Shown here piece after piece: positions 1 through 8,490 of a stretch of 64,000 bases of DNA (within the stretch, counting starts at the first letter, position 1; every line of letters starts with the position of its first letter). The stretch comes from Actinoplanes sichuanensis (lineage in GTDB: Bacteria; Actinomycetota; Actinomycetes; Mycobacteriales; Micromonosporaceae). A program made the position numbers and the translations under genes. Under the pieces are notes generated by a model. That model made no database searches and was not told where the DNA came from. It saw only the letters and a program-made list of their open reading frames with translations. The stretch spans positions 11,187,501-11,251,500 of the forward strand of contig NZ_AP028461.1 of the NCBI RefSeq assembly GCF_033097365.1. The letters run 5' to 3'.

Positions 1-277
1 ACTGGCCCAGGCCCCAGGCGAACACGCCGGCGGCGAGCAGCGCCCAGCCCCAGCGGGCCCGTCCGGTGAAGCCACGGGACCGCCACAGGCAGCCGGCCGC
101 GGCGGCCGAGGACATCCCGAGCAGGCCCCAGGCGGCCACCCCACGGGTCGCGTCCGGTCCGCCCACGCCCGCGGTGACCAGCGCGATCAGGACAGCGAGG
201 ACAGCGCCGGCGGCGACGCTGAGACGTGCCCAGCGGCGCGTCGCGCGCGAGCCGGGGACTGTCGTATCGACTGCCAT
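1..277 (-). CDS. Membrane protein, N-terminal fragment (cut by left edge)
   Basis: An open frame starts at the ATG at 275-277 and runs off the left edge, giving 92 codons. An AAAGGGG-type ribosome binding site lies just upstream. The start is MAVDTTVPGSRATRRWARL, followed by a hydrophobic helix (about residues 20-38), then a second hydrophobic stretch and a third near the break (WGWALLAAGVFAWGLGQ). This alternation of short loops and Ala/Leu/Gly-rich helices fits an integral membrane protein. The WALL-AGVFAWGLGQ wording recalls the multi-helix N-termini of actinobacterial GGDEF/EAL proteins, but no catalytic domain is inside the window, so that is only a weak guess. The gene lies beyond the end of the regulator gene on the same strand, 92 bases away. 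Confidence 0.6.
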   Translation of the reverse strand, partial: MAVDTTVPGSRATRRWARLSVAAGAVLAVLIALVTAGVGGPDATRGVAAWGLLGMSSAAAAGCLWRSRGFTGRARWGWALLAAGVFAWGLGQ

Positions 278-300
278 CCGCTCGCCCCTTTCCGGTACGT

Positions 301-316
301 CACCTCGGCCGAGGTG
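301..316. promoter_or_regulatory. Perfect 16-bp palindrome CACCTCGGCCGAGGTG
   Basis: The dyad has no spacer and sits between the stop of the regulator gene (370) and the start of the left-edge gene (277), both minus strand. It could be an operator for the left-edge gene or, as RNA, a short terminator stem for the regulator. There is no T-run, and a stem without a loop favours the operator reading. Confidence 0.4.
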
Positions 317-369
317 TGAGTATCCGGGTCATCGGGCCGGCACGGGCGGTCCTGAGAAGATCCTGACGA

Positions 370-1026
370 TCAGTTACCGACCAGCCCGTCCTCGTAGGCG
401 ACGATCACCAGCTGCACCCGGTCCCGGACGCCCAACTTGGTGATCGCCCGCGTGACGTGGGTCTTCGCGGTCAGCGGGCTGATCACCAGAGTGGCGGCGA
501 TCTCATCGTTGGACAGGCCGGTGGCGACCAGCCGGACCACCTCCCGTTCACGATCGGTGAGCACCGACAGGCGTTCCCCGGACGGACGGCCGGCCGCCGG
601 GACCGGGCGGTGCGCGAACTGGCCGACGACACGGCGGGTGACGCTGGGGGAGAGCAGGGCGTCACCGCCGGCCACCACCCGGACCGCGGCCCGTAGCCCG
701 TCCGGGTCGATCTCCTTGGTCAGGAAGCCGCTGGCACCGGCGGCCAGGGCGGCGAAGACGTACTCGTCGGTCTCGAAGGTGGTCAGGATGATGATCCGGG
801 CCGGCTGGGCGGCCAGAATCTTCCGGGTCGCGGTGATGCCGTCCATGCCGGGCATCCGGATGTCCATCAGGATCACGTCCGGGCGCAGCTCCCGGGCCGC
901 GCGCACCGCCTCGTCGCCGGTGGCCGCCTCACCCACCACCGAGAGGTCCCGGCCGCGCCGTAGCAGGCTCCGGAAACCGGCCCGGACCAGGTGCTGGTCG
1001 TCGGCGAGGAGAACGGTGATGGTCAT
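370..1026 (-). CDS. NarL/LuxR-family response regulator
   Basis: A 218-aa protein with an N-terminal receiver domain (residues 3-118) and a C-terminal LuxR-type helix-turn-helix (about 150-215). The acidic pocket D9-D10 and phosphoacceptor D55 (LMDIRMPGMDG) are visible, as is the switch/lysine region ending FLTKEIDP. The DNA-binding part carries LTDREREVVRLVATGLSNDE, the NarL/FixJ signature. The frame is open further upstream, but the start at 1026 (MTITVLLADDQ) gives a complete receiver and lies 4 bases after the stop of the kinase gene. It is therefore the coupled partner of that kinase. By family, phosphorylation by the kinase promotes dimerisation and promoter binding. The targets cannot be read from the sequence. 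Confidence 0.93.
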   Translation of the reverse strand: MTITVLLADDQHLVRAGFRSLLRRGRDLSVVGEAATGDEAVRAARELRPDVILMDIRMPGMDGITATRKILAAQPARIIILTTFETDEYVFAALAAGASGFLTKEIDPDGLRAAVRVVAGGDALLSPSVTRRVVGQFAHRPVPAAGRPSGERLSVLTDREREVVRLVATGLSNDEIAATLVISPLTAKTHVTRAITKLGVRDRVQLVIVAYEDGLVGN

Positions 1027-1030
1027 CTGG

Positions 1031-2164
1031 TCACTCCGTGATCGGGAGACTGGCCCGTACCGTGAAACCGGTCTTGTCCGGGCCCGCGGTGAGAGCGCCG
1101 CCGAGCGCCGCCACCCGTTCCCGCATTCCGGCGATGCCGTGGCCGTCGGTGGTCCCGGCACCGCCCGTCCCGTCGTCGCGGACGTCGACCAGGACACTGT
1201 CCGGCGCATACCTGATCGTCACGGTGACCCGGCCGGCTCCGGCGTGCCGGACCGTGTTGGTCAGCGACTCCTGCACCACTCGATAGACCGCGGCGGCGAC
1301 CGGGGCGGGCACCGGCACCGGATCGCCGAACTCGTTGAACGACACCTCCAGGCCGGCCGCCCGGACCTGGGCGAACAGCCGGTCGAGACCGTCGAGGGCC
1401 GGAAGCTCACCCTCACGCAGCACACCGACCAGCGCTTTCAGATCGGTCATGGCGCGGCCGCGGACCTCCTGGGCCAGTCGCAGCGATGCCCTGGCCTCCT
1501 CCGGCTCGGAGTCGAAGGCGTCCAACGCCACGTTCAGATGCACGCCGACGACGGCGAGCGTGTGCGAGACCACGTCGTGCAGGTCGCGGGCGATCGCCAC
1601 CCGCTCCTCGGCCCGGCGGGTCCGCGACTCGACGTCGAACCGGTGGGCGATCTCGGCCCGCCAGCGCAGCGTGTTCCGGTACGCGGTGGCGCCGGCCAGG
1701 ACGGCGGCCACCCACAGGGCCTCCCCGCCGAGATGGGACAGCACCCAGCCCTCGGGGTGCGGATCGACGACGGTGTCCCAGTTCGCGCCGTAGGCGAGCA
1801 TCAGTGTCGAGGCGGCCACCGCGATCCGGAGCCGGCCGGCCAGCACGAGCGCCACCAGGGCGCCGGTGGCGGGCCACACCCAGCCGGCCTCGACCAGATG
1901 GGCGGCCCGCCAGCCGCTCACCGTGCCGAGGATCAGGATCAGCATGGTGAGCGGCCACCGCGGAACCGCCAGGGTCATCGCGGCCAGGGCGATCGCGAGT
2001 GCGGAGATCAGGACGACCGGGCCCAGCCCGCCGGTGAGGGCGAACCCGGCCGGCACACCCAGAAGGGTCAGGAGGGCGGCGGAACGGGCGAGATTCCTAT
2101 CCATGCCGGGGACGCTATGTCCGGCGGCCGGACCGGCGCGTCGTACCGGAGTCGTCACCCGCAT
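1031..2164 (-). CDS. DesK/NarL-type sensor histidine kinase
   Basis: The 377-aa protein has about five hydrophobic helices in the first 160 residues, then a HisKA_3 dimerisation helix with the phosphoacceptor His near residue 196 (ARDLHDVVSHTL), and a HATPase_c domain with an N box (NTVRHAGAG) and G boxes (DDGTG, GIAGMRERV). The ATG at 2164 was chosen because GGGAGG lies 6 bases upstream; a GTG two codons earlier would leave no spacing, and an ATG at 2104 lacks a binding site. The regulator gene follows after 4 bases, so the two form a transcriptional and translational unit. There is no extracellular sensor domain, which suggests it senses membrane state or a small ligand through its helices, as in DesK/LiaS-like kinases. 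Confidence 0.93.
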   Translation of the reverse strand: MRVTTPVRRAGPAAGHSVPGMDRNLARSAALLTLLGVPAGFALTGGLGPVVLISALAIALAAMTLAVPRWPLTMLILILGTVSGWRAAHLVEAGWVWPATGALVALVLAGRLRIAVAASTLMLAYGANWDTVVDPHPEGWVLSHLGGEALWVAAVLAGATAYRNTLRWRAEIAHRFDVESRTRRAEERVAIARDLHDVVSHTLAVVGVHLNVALDAFDSEPEEARASLRLAQEVRGRAMTDLKALVGVLREGELPALDGLDRLFAQVRAAGLEVSFNEFGDPVPVPAPVAAAVYRVVQESLTNTVRHAGAGRVTVTIRYAPDSVLVDVRDDGTGGAGTTDGHGIAGMRERVAALGGALTAGPDKTGFTVRASLPITE

Positions 2165-2206
2165 CGACACCTCCCGAGTACGCCGTACATCGTCCGGTGT
2201 AGTTTT

Positions 2207-3163
2207 TCAGGCCTCCCCGGCCGCCTCGCGGCGTGCCTTGGCCCGTCGTTTGCCCTCGTGCATGGCCTGGACCCGGGCGACCGGGATGGCGTGGCCCTCG
2301 GCGATCAGTCCGGCGTCCAGCTCCTGCGGCGCGGGCATCGCCTCGGCCCACGGGTCGCCGTCACCGAGCAGCGCCGGCGCGGTCCGGATGGTGAAATCGG
2401 CCGGCGTGACCTGATCCAGATCGGACCACGCGACCGGGAACGACACGGGTGCGCCGGGCCGGATCCGTGGACTGTAGGCCGCGGCCACGGTCGCCCCGCC
2501 GGCCCGGGTGGCGTCCAGGAACACCTTGCCGTGCCGGTCCTCGCGGATGAACGCGGTGGTGGCCAGTGCGGGGTCGATCCGTTCGGTGCGGGCGGCCACC
2601 GCGCGCTGAGCCGCGGCCACGTCCTCGATCGCCGGCTCACCGGCCAGCGGCACGAAGACGTGCACCCCCTTGGACCCGCTGGTCTTGATCGCCCCGGACA
2701 TCCCGGCGTCGGCCAGCGCCTCCCGGACCAGCCGGGCCGCGGCCACCGCGGCGCCGAAACCGCCCTCCTCCGGAGGGTCCAGATCCATGATCAGATGCGT
2801 GGGGTACGGCACCCCGGCCCGCATCAGGGCCGGGTGATACTCCACCGCCCGCTGATTGCCCAGCCAGAACAGCGTGCGCCGATCGTTGGCCAGCGCGTAG
2901 GTCACCTCACGATGCGACGCCTCGGCCCACACCGTGGTGCGCGGCACCCAGTCCGGTGTGTATTTCGGCAGGTTCTTCTGCATGAACCGCTCCTGGCCAC
3001 GGAGCACCCGGACGACCGAGAGCGGCCGGTCGCGCAGGACGGGGAGGAACCGGTCGGCCATCGCGTCCAGGTAGTCCACCAGGTCCCGCTTGGTGACACC
3101 GGCGCCCGGGAACAGCTCCTGATCCAGATTGGTCAGCGGTACGCCGTCGCGTTCCTCACCCAT
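2207..3163 (-). CDS. Stand-alone LigD-type polymerase/primase domain protein
   Basis: A 318-aa archaeo-eukaryotic primase-fold polymerase of the kind fused to DNA ligase D in bacterial non-homologous end joining. Family motifs are clear: LTNLDQELFPGAGVTKRDLVDYL at the start, the metal-binding LIMDLDPPEE motif, TSGSKGVHVFVPL, and the AAYSPRIRPGAPVSFPVAW region. No ligase or nuclease domain is attached and no ku gene lies nearby; actinobacteria often encode the three functions separately. The C-terminus is Lys/Arg-rich (EGKRRAKARREAAGEA), which may help DNA contact. The frame remains open for 120 codons upstream of 3163, but that extension is Pro/Arg-rich low-complexity sequence and overlaps the sugar-binding protein gene, so it is excluded. 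Confidence 0.9.
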   Translation of the reverse strand: MGEERDGVPLTNLDQELFPGAGVTKRDLVDYLDAMADRFLPVLRDRPLSVVRVLRGQERFMQKNLPKYTPDWVPRTTVWAEASHREVTYALANDRRTLFWLGNQRAVEYHPALMRAGVPYPTHLIMDLDPPEEGGFGAAVAAARLVREALADAGMSGAIKTSGSKGVHVFVPLAGEPAIEDVAAAQRAVAARTERIDPALATTAFIREDRHGKVFLDATRAGGATVAAAYSPRIRPGAPVSFPVAWSDLDQVTPADFTIRTAPALLGDGDPWAEAMPAPQELDAGLIAEGHAIPVARVQAMHEGKRRAKARREAAGEA

Positions 3164-3206
3164 CCGCCCATCGTGCCCGATCCGGGGCCGCCGCGCCCGC
3201 CCGTAC

Positions 3207-4484
3207 TCAGGCCTGCCTGATGAACTGCTTGGCCGCCGCGGCCAGCGCGCTCTGCAGGGACGCCTTGTCGATCGCGGCGCCGCCGGCCGCGGAGAAGGCG
3301 CCGAGGGCCGCGTTCGCCGCGTTCTGCCACGGCTGCGAGCAGGCCGAGCCGTGTGCGCAGGACGGGACCGCCACCCCGGACTTCCAGTCGTCGGCTGCTT
3401 TCCGTTGGTAGTCGGAGAAACCGGTGGTCGGCGCGTCGGTCCGGGCCGGGATCGAGCCCTTCTCCACGCTGAACGCCTGCTGCCCCTCCGGCGAGGCGAC
3501 GGTCTGCAGCCAGCAGGCGCCACCCTCCGGGTTGGGCGCCCCGGTGGTGAGCGCGAACGAGTCGGCGAGCCACTGGAAGGCCTTGCCGTTGCCGGGGAAG
3601 GTGAACGAGTCGTACCCGCTGAAGTTGTTGGCCGCCAGGTCCGCCGCGAGCCAGTCGCCCATCAGCTGATATCCGGCCTTGCCGTCGATCAGCAGCCGCT
3701 CGGCCTCCGGCCAGTCCAGCGAGTCGCGGTCGGCGTTGCTGAAGTCGAGGATCGTGGCGTAGTCGTCGATCGCCGCGCGGACCGCTTTGCCCTCCCACTT
3801 GGTGGCGCCGGTGAACAGGCCGGTGAACCTCTTCGGTCCCAGGTCGCTGATCAGCACCGACTCGAGGAGCATGAGCTGGGTCCAGTCGCGGCCCAGCGCG
3901 AGCGGCGACTCGACACCGTCACGCCGCAGTCGGCCGAGATTGGCGATGAAGTCGTCGAGCGTCTTCGGCGCGGTCAGGATGCCCGACTCGGCGAGCACCT
4001 GGTCGTTGGTCCACACCACGTTGGCCCGGTGCACGCCGACCGGAACCGACCACAGCCTGCCGTTCACCGTGATCGTCTCGACCAGACCCTCGGGCAGCGC
4101 GCCGGTCAGGCCCCACGACGAGAAGTCGGTGGTCAGGTCCTTGATCTGGCCCGCGTCGATGTGGTCGAGCAGTTCGGCGCCGGCGTGCACCTGGAAGACG
4201 TCGGGCGGGTCGTTCTGCTGCAGCCGCGCGTTGAGGACCTGCTTGGCGTTGACACCCGCGCCGCCGGGCACCGCGCCGCTGGTGAACTCCCGACCCGGGC
4301 AGGCGGTGGTGAAGCGGCTGACCAGGGCGTCCAGGCCGGCCTTCTCGCCGCCCTCGGCCCACCATGTGAAGACCTCGACCTGCGAGGCCGTGGAGTCGTC
4401 GTCCTCCCCGGTCCCGCAGGCGGACGCCACCAGGAGTGCGGCGGCGCCGACGACGGCCGCCAGGGCGCGTCGTGTGGAGCGCAT
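3207..4484 (-). CDS. ABC-type sugar-binding lipoprotein
   Basis: A 425-aa family-1 extracellular solute-binding protein. Residues 1-23 form a lipoprotein signal peptide with the lipobox VASAC, so Cys23 should be lipidated and the protein tethered outside the membrane. The mature protein shows the sugar-binder pattern FTWWAEGGEKAGLDALVSRF and the DPPDVFQVHAG motif, then a second lobe with GKAGYQLMGDWLAADL and a YDSFTFPGNGKAF segment. No permease or ATPase gene flanks it, so it is an orphan that must use a distant or shared permease (often MsiK-powered in actinobacteria, an inference). The LigD-type gene follows 43 bases downstream on the same strand. GGGGAAC upstream of the ATG is the probable ribosome binding site. 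Confidence 0.9.
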   Translation of the reverse strand: MRSTRRALAAVVGAAALLVASACGTGEDDDSTASQVEVFTWWAEGGEKAGLDALVSRFTTACPGREFTSGAVPGGAGVNAKQVLNARLQQNDPPDVFQVHAGAELLDHIDAGQIKDLTTDFSSWGLTGALPEGLVETITVNGRLWSVPVGVHRANVVWTNDQVLAESGILTAPKTLDDFIANLGRLRRDGVESPLALGRDWTQLMLLESVLISDLGPKRFTGLFTGATKWEGKAVRAAIDDYATILDFSNADRDSLDWPEAERLLIDGKAGYQLMGDWLAADLAANNFSGYDSFTFPGNGKAFQWLADSFALTTGAPNPEGGACWLQTVASPEGQQAFSVEKGSIPARTDAPTTGFSDYQRKAADDWKSGVAVPSCAHGSACSQPWQNAANAALGAFSAAGGAAIDKASLQSALAAAAKQFIRQA

Positions 4485-4828
4485 GGTGTTCCCCCATCAT
4501 CCAACTCGTCGTTGTCGCGCGGACAATCGGAAGTACCGTGCCGCTTCACGCTCAAAGGTGTCAACTCGTGACCTATCGGCGCTTGACCATGCGATACGGC
4601 GATCTGGATCTTGAGCTGGGCGGATGTCTTCGGCCGGCACCACAGCTGTGCTGAATGTAACTCACGGTTAGTGGGTCGATGTCGCGTGGCCCCAGTTCAG
4701 GTGCGTGACGACGATATCAACGGCCACCGAACTGTTACTGAACGTGAGTTGAGCCTTCGACCTAATTCCTCCGGGGTACGTCAAACGGGCCATAGCTCGC
4801 GGTCTATCCGATTCGTCACAATCGGAGC
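4485..4828. other. Divergent intergenic region, with 8-bp inverted repeat
   Basis: This 344-bp gap separates two divergently read genes, so it should hold both promoters. On the minus strand a TTGACA hexamer is present about 50 bases upstream of the lipoprotein start, without a convincing -10 box at standard spacing. An inverted pair AACTCACG (4659-4666) and CGTGAGTT (4743-4750) is separated by 76 bases and could bind a looping regulator or be chance. The stretch is less GC-rich than its flanks. No RNA gene or further coding frame was recognised. Confidence 0.45.
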
Positions 4829-5227
4829 ATGACCACACCGGGCGACATCGCACTGCTGATCGTTCTGGCCGCCGCCCTCATGGCCTGCGCCGGTTACGCC
4901 GCCGGACGCTTCCATCAGCGCCGGCAGAGCGGACCCGACCTCCGGGACGCCTACAAGACCGGGTACGACGCCGCGACCCGCAGCGTGTTCAGCATGGCGG
5001 CCCGGGCCGCCGGCAAGAAACCGGACGAGCCGGACGGGGCGGACGGGGCGGAGGCGCCCGACGGTGCGGGCCGGCGCGAGGGCCGGCACGCCGTACCCGA
5101 GGAACTGGTCCGGGCCAAGACCTACCGGCTGCCGTTCGACCGGGTGGCGCGGGCCAAGGTGCCGAAGCAGAAGGAGATCGTTGACGATCCTGCTCAACCT
5201 GACCTTGATCAGCGCACAGTCTCGTGA
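4829..5227 (+). CDS. Small single-pass membrane protein of unknown function
   Basis: A 132-aa protein whose residues 5-27 (IALLIVLAAALMACAGYAAG) form one transmembrane helix or uncleaved signal anchor, followed by a basic stop-transfer RFHQRRQ. The remainder is hydrophilic, with an acidic low-complexity stretch (KKPDEPDGADGAEAPDG) and a basic tail (RAKVPKQKEI). No known domain was recognised. It starts at an ATG preceded by TCGGAGC and ends 39 bases before the convergent RNase H gene. The topology suggests a short outside or buried N-terminus and a cytoplasmic tail. Function unknown. Confidence 0.7.
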   Translation: MTTPGDIALLIVLAAALMACAGYAAGRFHQRRQSGPDLRDAYKTGYDAATRSVFSMAARAAGKKPDEPDGADGAEAPDGAGRREGRHAVPEELVRAKTYRLPFDRVARAKVPKQKEIVDDPAQPDLDQRTVS

Positions 5228-5266
5228 CGGGGACGGCGGCCCCTCCCGTACCCCTGGATCCCGGCT

Positions 5267-5728
5267 TCAGCCTTCGGGCTTCGCCGCCTCGACCGCCTCA
5301 CGCAGCCCACGGGCGGCCAGCCGGTCGGCCCGCTCGTTCTCCGGGTGCCCGGCGTGCCCCTTCACCCAGTGCCAGCTGACGTCGTGCCGCCGGACCGCCT
5401 CGTCCAGCCGTTTCCACAGGTCCACGTTCTTCACCGGTTGCCGGGCCGAGGTCATCCAGCCGTTCCGCTTCCAGTTGTGCATGTACTGCGTGATGCCGTT
5501 GCGCACGTAGACGCTGTCGGTGTAGATCTCCACCGTGAGCGGTGCCCGGTTCAGCGCCTCCAGCGCCCGGATCGGGGCCATCAGCTCCATCCGGTTGTTC
5601 GTGGTCGACGTCGCCTCGCCACCGCAGAGATCCTTCTCCGCCGTACCCCAGCGCAGCACCGCGCCCCAGCCGCCCGGACCGGGATTCGGGGCGCACGCCC
5701 CGTCGGTGTAGATCTGCACCACGCTCAT
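5267..5728 (-). CDS. rnhA: Ribonuclease HI
   Basis: A 153-aa protein, close to the usual 155 aa of bacterial RNase HI, which cleaves the RNA strand of RNA/DNA hybrids. All four catalytic acids are visible: D9 in [17 protein letters not shown], the Glu in [10 protein letters not shown], the Asp in IYTDSVYV and the final Asp in NERADRLA. The [14 protein letters not shown] segment is the family handle and active-site histidine region. The frame is open for 23 further codons upstream, but the start at 5728 ([10 protein letters not shown]) matches the normal N-terminus of the family. The C-terminal tail ([11 protein letters not shown]) is slightly longer than in E. coli. Confidence 0.95.
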   Translation of the reverse strand: MSVVQIYTDGACAPNPGPGGWGAVLRWGTAEKDLCGGEATSTTNNRMELMAPIRALEALNRAPLTVEIYTDSVYVRNGITQYMHNWKRNGWMTSARQPVKNVDLWKRLDEAVRRHDVSWHWVKGHAGHPENERADRLAARGLREAVEAAKPEG

Positions 5729-5844
5729 ACCTGGAGACGATAAGGCCCGGCCTCCGGTATGAGGTTTCCCCGGGCGCGGTACGGGAGTGTGGGACAAGCC
5801 ATCGGCGGACGACCGCCGGGCGGGAGCGGTCAGCGGGTCACCGT

Positions 5845-6816
5845 ATGGTGGCGGTGGCGGACGAATCCGGATGGGCGGGACTCATGGTTGGTGGCGACGC
5901 GGCCGCGGTCGAGGTACGGGACGTCGTGGTGCGTTACGGCGACACGACAGCCGTCGACGGGGTGTCCCTGACCCTGCCCCGCGGGCGGGTGCTCGCCCTG
6001 CTCGGGCACAACGGCGCCGGCAAGACCAGCCTGCTCCAGGTCTGTGAGGGCTTCCGCCGGCCGGATGACGGCGTCGCGCGGGTGCTCGGGCTCGACCCGG
6101 TCGGCGACCACGACGAGCTGATGCCCCGGCTCGGGATCATGCTGCAGTCGGGTGGTGTCTACCCGTGGGCGACGGCGGGCGAGATCCTGCGGCTGTTCGC
6201 GTCGTTCGCGGCGCACCCGCTCGACACCGACATGCTGCTGGACCGGCTCGGGCTGCGGAGATTCGAGCGCACCCGGTTCCGTCGGCTGTCCGGTGGCGAG
6301 CAGCAGCGGCTCAGCCTCGCGGTCGCCCTGGTCGGCCGACCCGAGCTGGTCTTCCTCGACGAGCCGACGGCCGGGATGGACACCGAGGCCCGGCACACCA
6401 CCTGGCAACTGATCGAGGAGTTGCGCGCCGACGGTGTGTCGGTGCTGCTGACCACCCATCTGCTGGACGAGGCGGAGCGGCTCGCCGACGACGTGGTGAT
6501 CATGCGGTCGGGGACCGTCGCGGCGACCGGCACACCCGCCGAGCTGACCTCGGCCGCCGCCGTCGACGTGCTGGAGGTGCGGGCCGATCCGGGTCTCGAT
6601 CTGACCGGGCTGCGTGCCGGGCGGACCGTCGCCGAGCCCGCCCCCGGGCAGTACACGATCTCCGGCGACCTGCACACCGCCGGTCTCGCCGAGGTGCTGG
6701 CCTGGTTCGCCGCGGCCGGCGCCGACGTGACCGCGATCAACACCCGCCGCCGCACCCTCGAGGACGTCTACCTCTCCCTGACCACCACCCAGACCCCGGT
6801 CGGAGCCGCCAAGTGA
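5845..6816 (+). CDS. ABC-2-type transporter ATP-binding protein (first pair)
   Basis: A 323-aa ATPase in the DrrA/CcmA group. Motifs in order: Walker [10 protein letters not shown] (the usual GPNG is GHNG), Q-loop LQSGGVYPW, signature [15 protein letters not shown], Walker [13 protein letters not shown], and H-loop [13 protein letters not shown]-terminal DrrA-like extension ([16 protein letters not shown]) follows. The permease gene begins inside its stop codon (GTGA overlap), so the two products should be made together. The start is uncertain: ATG at 5845 is used here, but the ATG at 5884, with GGGCGGGA upstream, is equally reasonable and would remove 13 residues. The pair should export a drug, lipid or antibiotic-like molecule; the substrate cannot be read. 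Confidence 0.9.
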   Translation: MVAVADESGWAGLMVGGDAAAVEVRDVVVRYGDTTAVDGVSLTLPRGRVLALLGHNGAGKTSLLQVCEGFRRPDDGVARVLGLDPVGDHDELMPRLGIMLQSGGVYPWATAGEILRLFASFAAHPLDTDMLLDRLGLRRFERTRFRRLSGGEQQRLSLAVALVGRPELVFLDEPTAGMDTEARHTTWQLIEELRADGVSVLLTTHLLDEAERLADDVVIMRSGTVAATGTPAELTSAAAVDVLEVRADPGLDLTGLRAGRTVAEPAPGQYTISGDLHTAGLAEVLAWFAAAGADVTAINTRRRTLEDVYLSLTTTQTPVGAAK

Positions 6817-7568
6817 GCACCTTCGCCCCCGCACCCGGCCGGGCCCCGATGCGCGTCATCCTCGGCAAGCAGATCCGGATGGAGCTGCTGCTGACCGCCC
6901 GGCGGGGCGAGGCCGTCGTGCTGGCCATGGGTGTGCCGCTGCTGGTGCTGCTCGGTGCGGGCCTCTTCGAGGTCACCAACCTGCCGACCGACGACCGGCT
7001 CGGCTGGGTGGTCCCCGGCGTGCTCGCGCTCACGGTCATGTCGACGGCGTTCACCGGGCAGGCCATCACCACCGGCTACGAGCGCAGTTACGGCGTATTG
7101 AAAAGGCTCGGCGCCTCCCCGCTGACCCGGCCCGGCCTGCTGCTCGCCAAGACCGCCGCGGTGCTGGTCCAGATCGCCGTGCAGGTGCTGGTCCTGGCAC
7201 TGGTCGGGCTCGCGGTGGGCTGGCGGCCGGAGGCCGGTGCCCTGCTCCCGGCGATCGGGGTGACGGTGCTCGCCGCGGCCGGCTACAGCGGGCTCGCCCT
7301 GTTGCTGGCCAGTGTGCTGAAACCGGAGACCACGACCGGCGCGGCCACCCTGATCTACGTGGTGATGCTGTCCGTCGGCGGCATCATGTTCAGCGCACCC
7401 GACCTGGGCACGGCCGGCTGGTTCCTGTTGCCGCTCGCGGCGCACGCCGAGGCGCTGCGGGAGACGCTGATGCACGGCGGCTCGGTGCCGCTCGGCATCT
7501 GGCTGGCGCTGGGCAGCTGGGCGGTGGTCTGGCTGACCGCGGCCGCCCGCAACTTCAAGTGGGAGTGA
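6813..7568 (+). CDS. ABC-2-type transporter permease (first pair)
   Basis: A 251-aa membrane protein with six predicted helices, starting at a GTG that overlaps the ATPase stop codon (GTGA at 6813-6816). An ABC-2 membrane pattern is visible: an amphipathic start (MRVILGKQIRMELLLTARRGEA), a first helix (VVLAMGVPLLVLLGAGLF), and the typical loop GYERSYGVLKRLGASPLTRPGLLLAKTAAVL between helices 2 and 3, which contacts the ATPase. The frame continues upstream antisense-like inside the ATPase gene, but that part is Arg-rich nonsense. It forms a dimeric exporter with the upstream ATPase. About 85 bases separate it from the next ABC gene; a TTGACA hexamer at 7589-7594 could be the -35 of an internal promoter, but no clear -10 box goes with it. 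Confidence 0.9.
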   Translation: MSTFAPAPGRAPMRVILGKQIRMELLLTARRGEAVVLAMGVPLLVLLGAGLFEVTNLPTDDRLGWVVPGVLALTVMSTAFTGQAITTGYERSYGVLKRLGASPLTRPGLLLAKTAAVLVQIAVQVLVLALVGLAVGWRPEAGALLPAIGVTVLAAAGYSGLALLLASVLKPETTTGAATLIYVVMLSVGGIMFSAPDLGTAGWFLLPLAAHAEALRETLMHGGSVPLGIWLALGSWAVVWLTAAARNFKWE

Positions 7569-7653
7569 CGGGTCTGTCCATCGATCGGTTGACAGCCGGT
7601 CTCCGTCGCGTGGTCGTCCCGTCGGGGCCGCGCGACAGAGCACGATCAGATCC

Positions 7654-8490
7654 ATGGAAGCCATCGAGGTAACCGGACTTCGTAAGACATACGGCGGGCA
7701 GGACGCGGTCGCGGGGATCGACCTCGTCGTCGCCCGTGGCGAGATCTTCTCCCTGCTCGGGCCGAACGGCGCGGGCAAGACCACCACCGTCGAGATTCTC
7801 GAGGGACACCGCCGCCGGACCGCCGGTGACGTGCGGGTCCTCGGCGAGGACCCGGGTACCGCGGGTTCCGCGTGGCGGACCCGGATCGGCATCGTGCTGC
7901 AGGACGCCGACGACGCCGCCGACCTGACCGTGCGCGAGATGGTCCGGCACATCGGCGGGTTCTACCCGGACCCGCGCCCGGCGGACGAGGCGATCGAGCT
8001 GGTCGGGTTGAGCGCGAAACGCAACAGCAAGATCCGGACCCTCTCCGGTGGACAGCGGCGCCGCGTCGACGTGGCCCTCGGCATCGTCGGCCGTCCCGAG
8101 CTGCTCTTCCTCGACGAGCCGACCACCGGGTTCGACCCGGAGGCGCGACGTCAGTTCTGGGACCTGATCCGCAGGCTCGCCGGTGACGGCACCACCATCG
8201 TGCTGACCACCCACTACCTGGACGAGGCGGAGGCGCTGGCCGACCGGCTGGCCGTCGTGTCGGCCGGCCGGATCGTCGCCGAGGGCACCCCGGCCACTCT
8301 GGGCGGGCGGGGCGCCGCCGAGGCCCGGGTCAGCTGGACCGAGAACGGCGTCACCCGGGTCGAGCAGGTCAGCGACCCCGGCGACCTGGTCCGTCACCTG
8401 GTGGCGTCGGGCGCCGATCTGAGCAGCCTGACGATCACCCGCCCGACCCTCGAGGACACCTACCTGAGCCTGATCGGAGCCACCCGATGA
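7654..8490 (+). CDS. ABC-2-type transporter ATP-binding protein (second pair)
   Basis: A 278-aa ATPase with Walker A GPNGAGKTT, Q-loop LQDADDAADL, signature LSGGQRRRVDVALGI, Walker B LLFLDEPTTGFD and H-loop TTHYLDEAEAL. The C-terminal tail ends TLEDTYLSLIGATR, the same LEDxYLSL ending as the first pair, so the two ATPases are related but not recent copies. The stop overlaps the start of the downstream permease as ATGA (8487-8490). It powers that permease. Repeated ATPase/permease pairs next to a kinase/regulator pair are typical of actinobacterial detoxification or antibiotic-sensing loci. Confidence 0.92.
   Translation: MEAIEVTGLRKTYGGQDAVAGIDLVVARGEIFSLLGPNGAGKTTTVEILEGHRRRTAGDVRVLGEDPGTAGSAWRTRIGIVLQDADDAADLTVREMVRHIGGFYPDPRPADEAIELVGLSAKRNSKIRTLSGGQRRRVDVALGIVGRPELLFLDEPTTGFDPEARRQFWDLIRRLAGDGTTIVLTTHYLDEAEALADRLAVVSAGRIVAEGTPATLGGRGAAEARVSWTENGVTRVEQVSDPGDLVRHLVASGADLSSLTITRPTLEDTYLSLIGATR

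Noticed and set aside
437-3220. Plus-strand open frame of about 900 codons across the kinase, regulator and LigD-type genes
   Set aside because: Antisense to three well-supported genes, Arg/Gly/Pro/His-rich, no family motifs.
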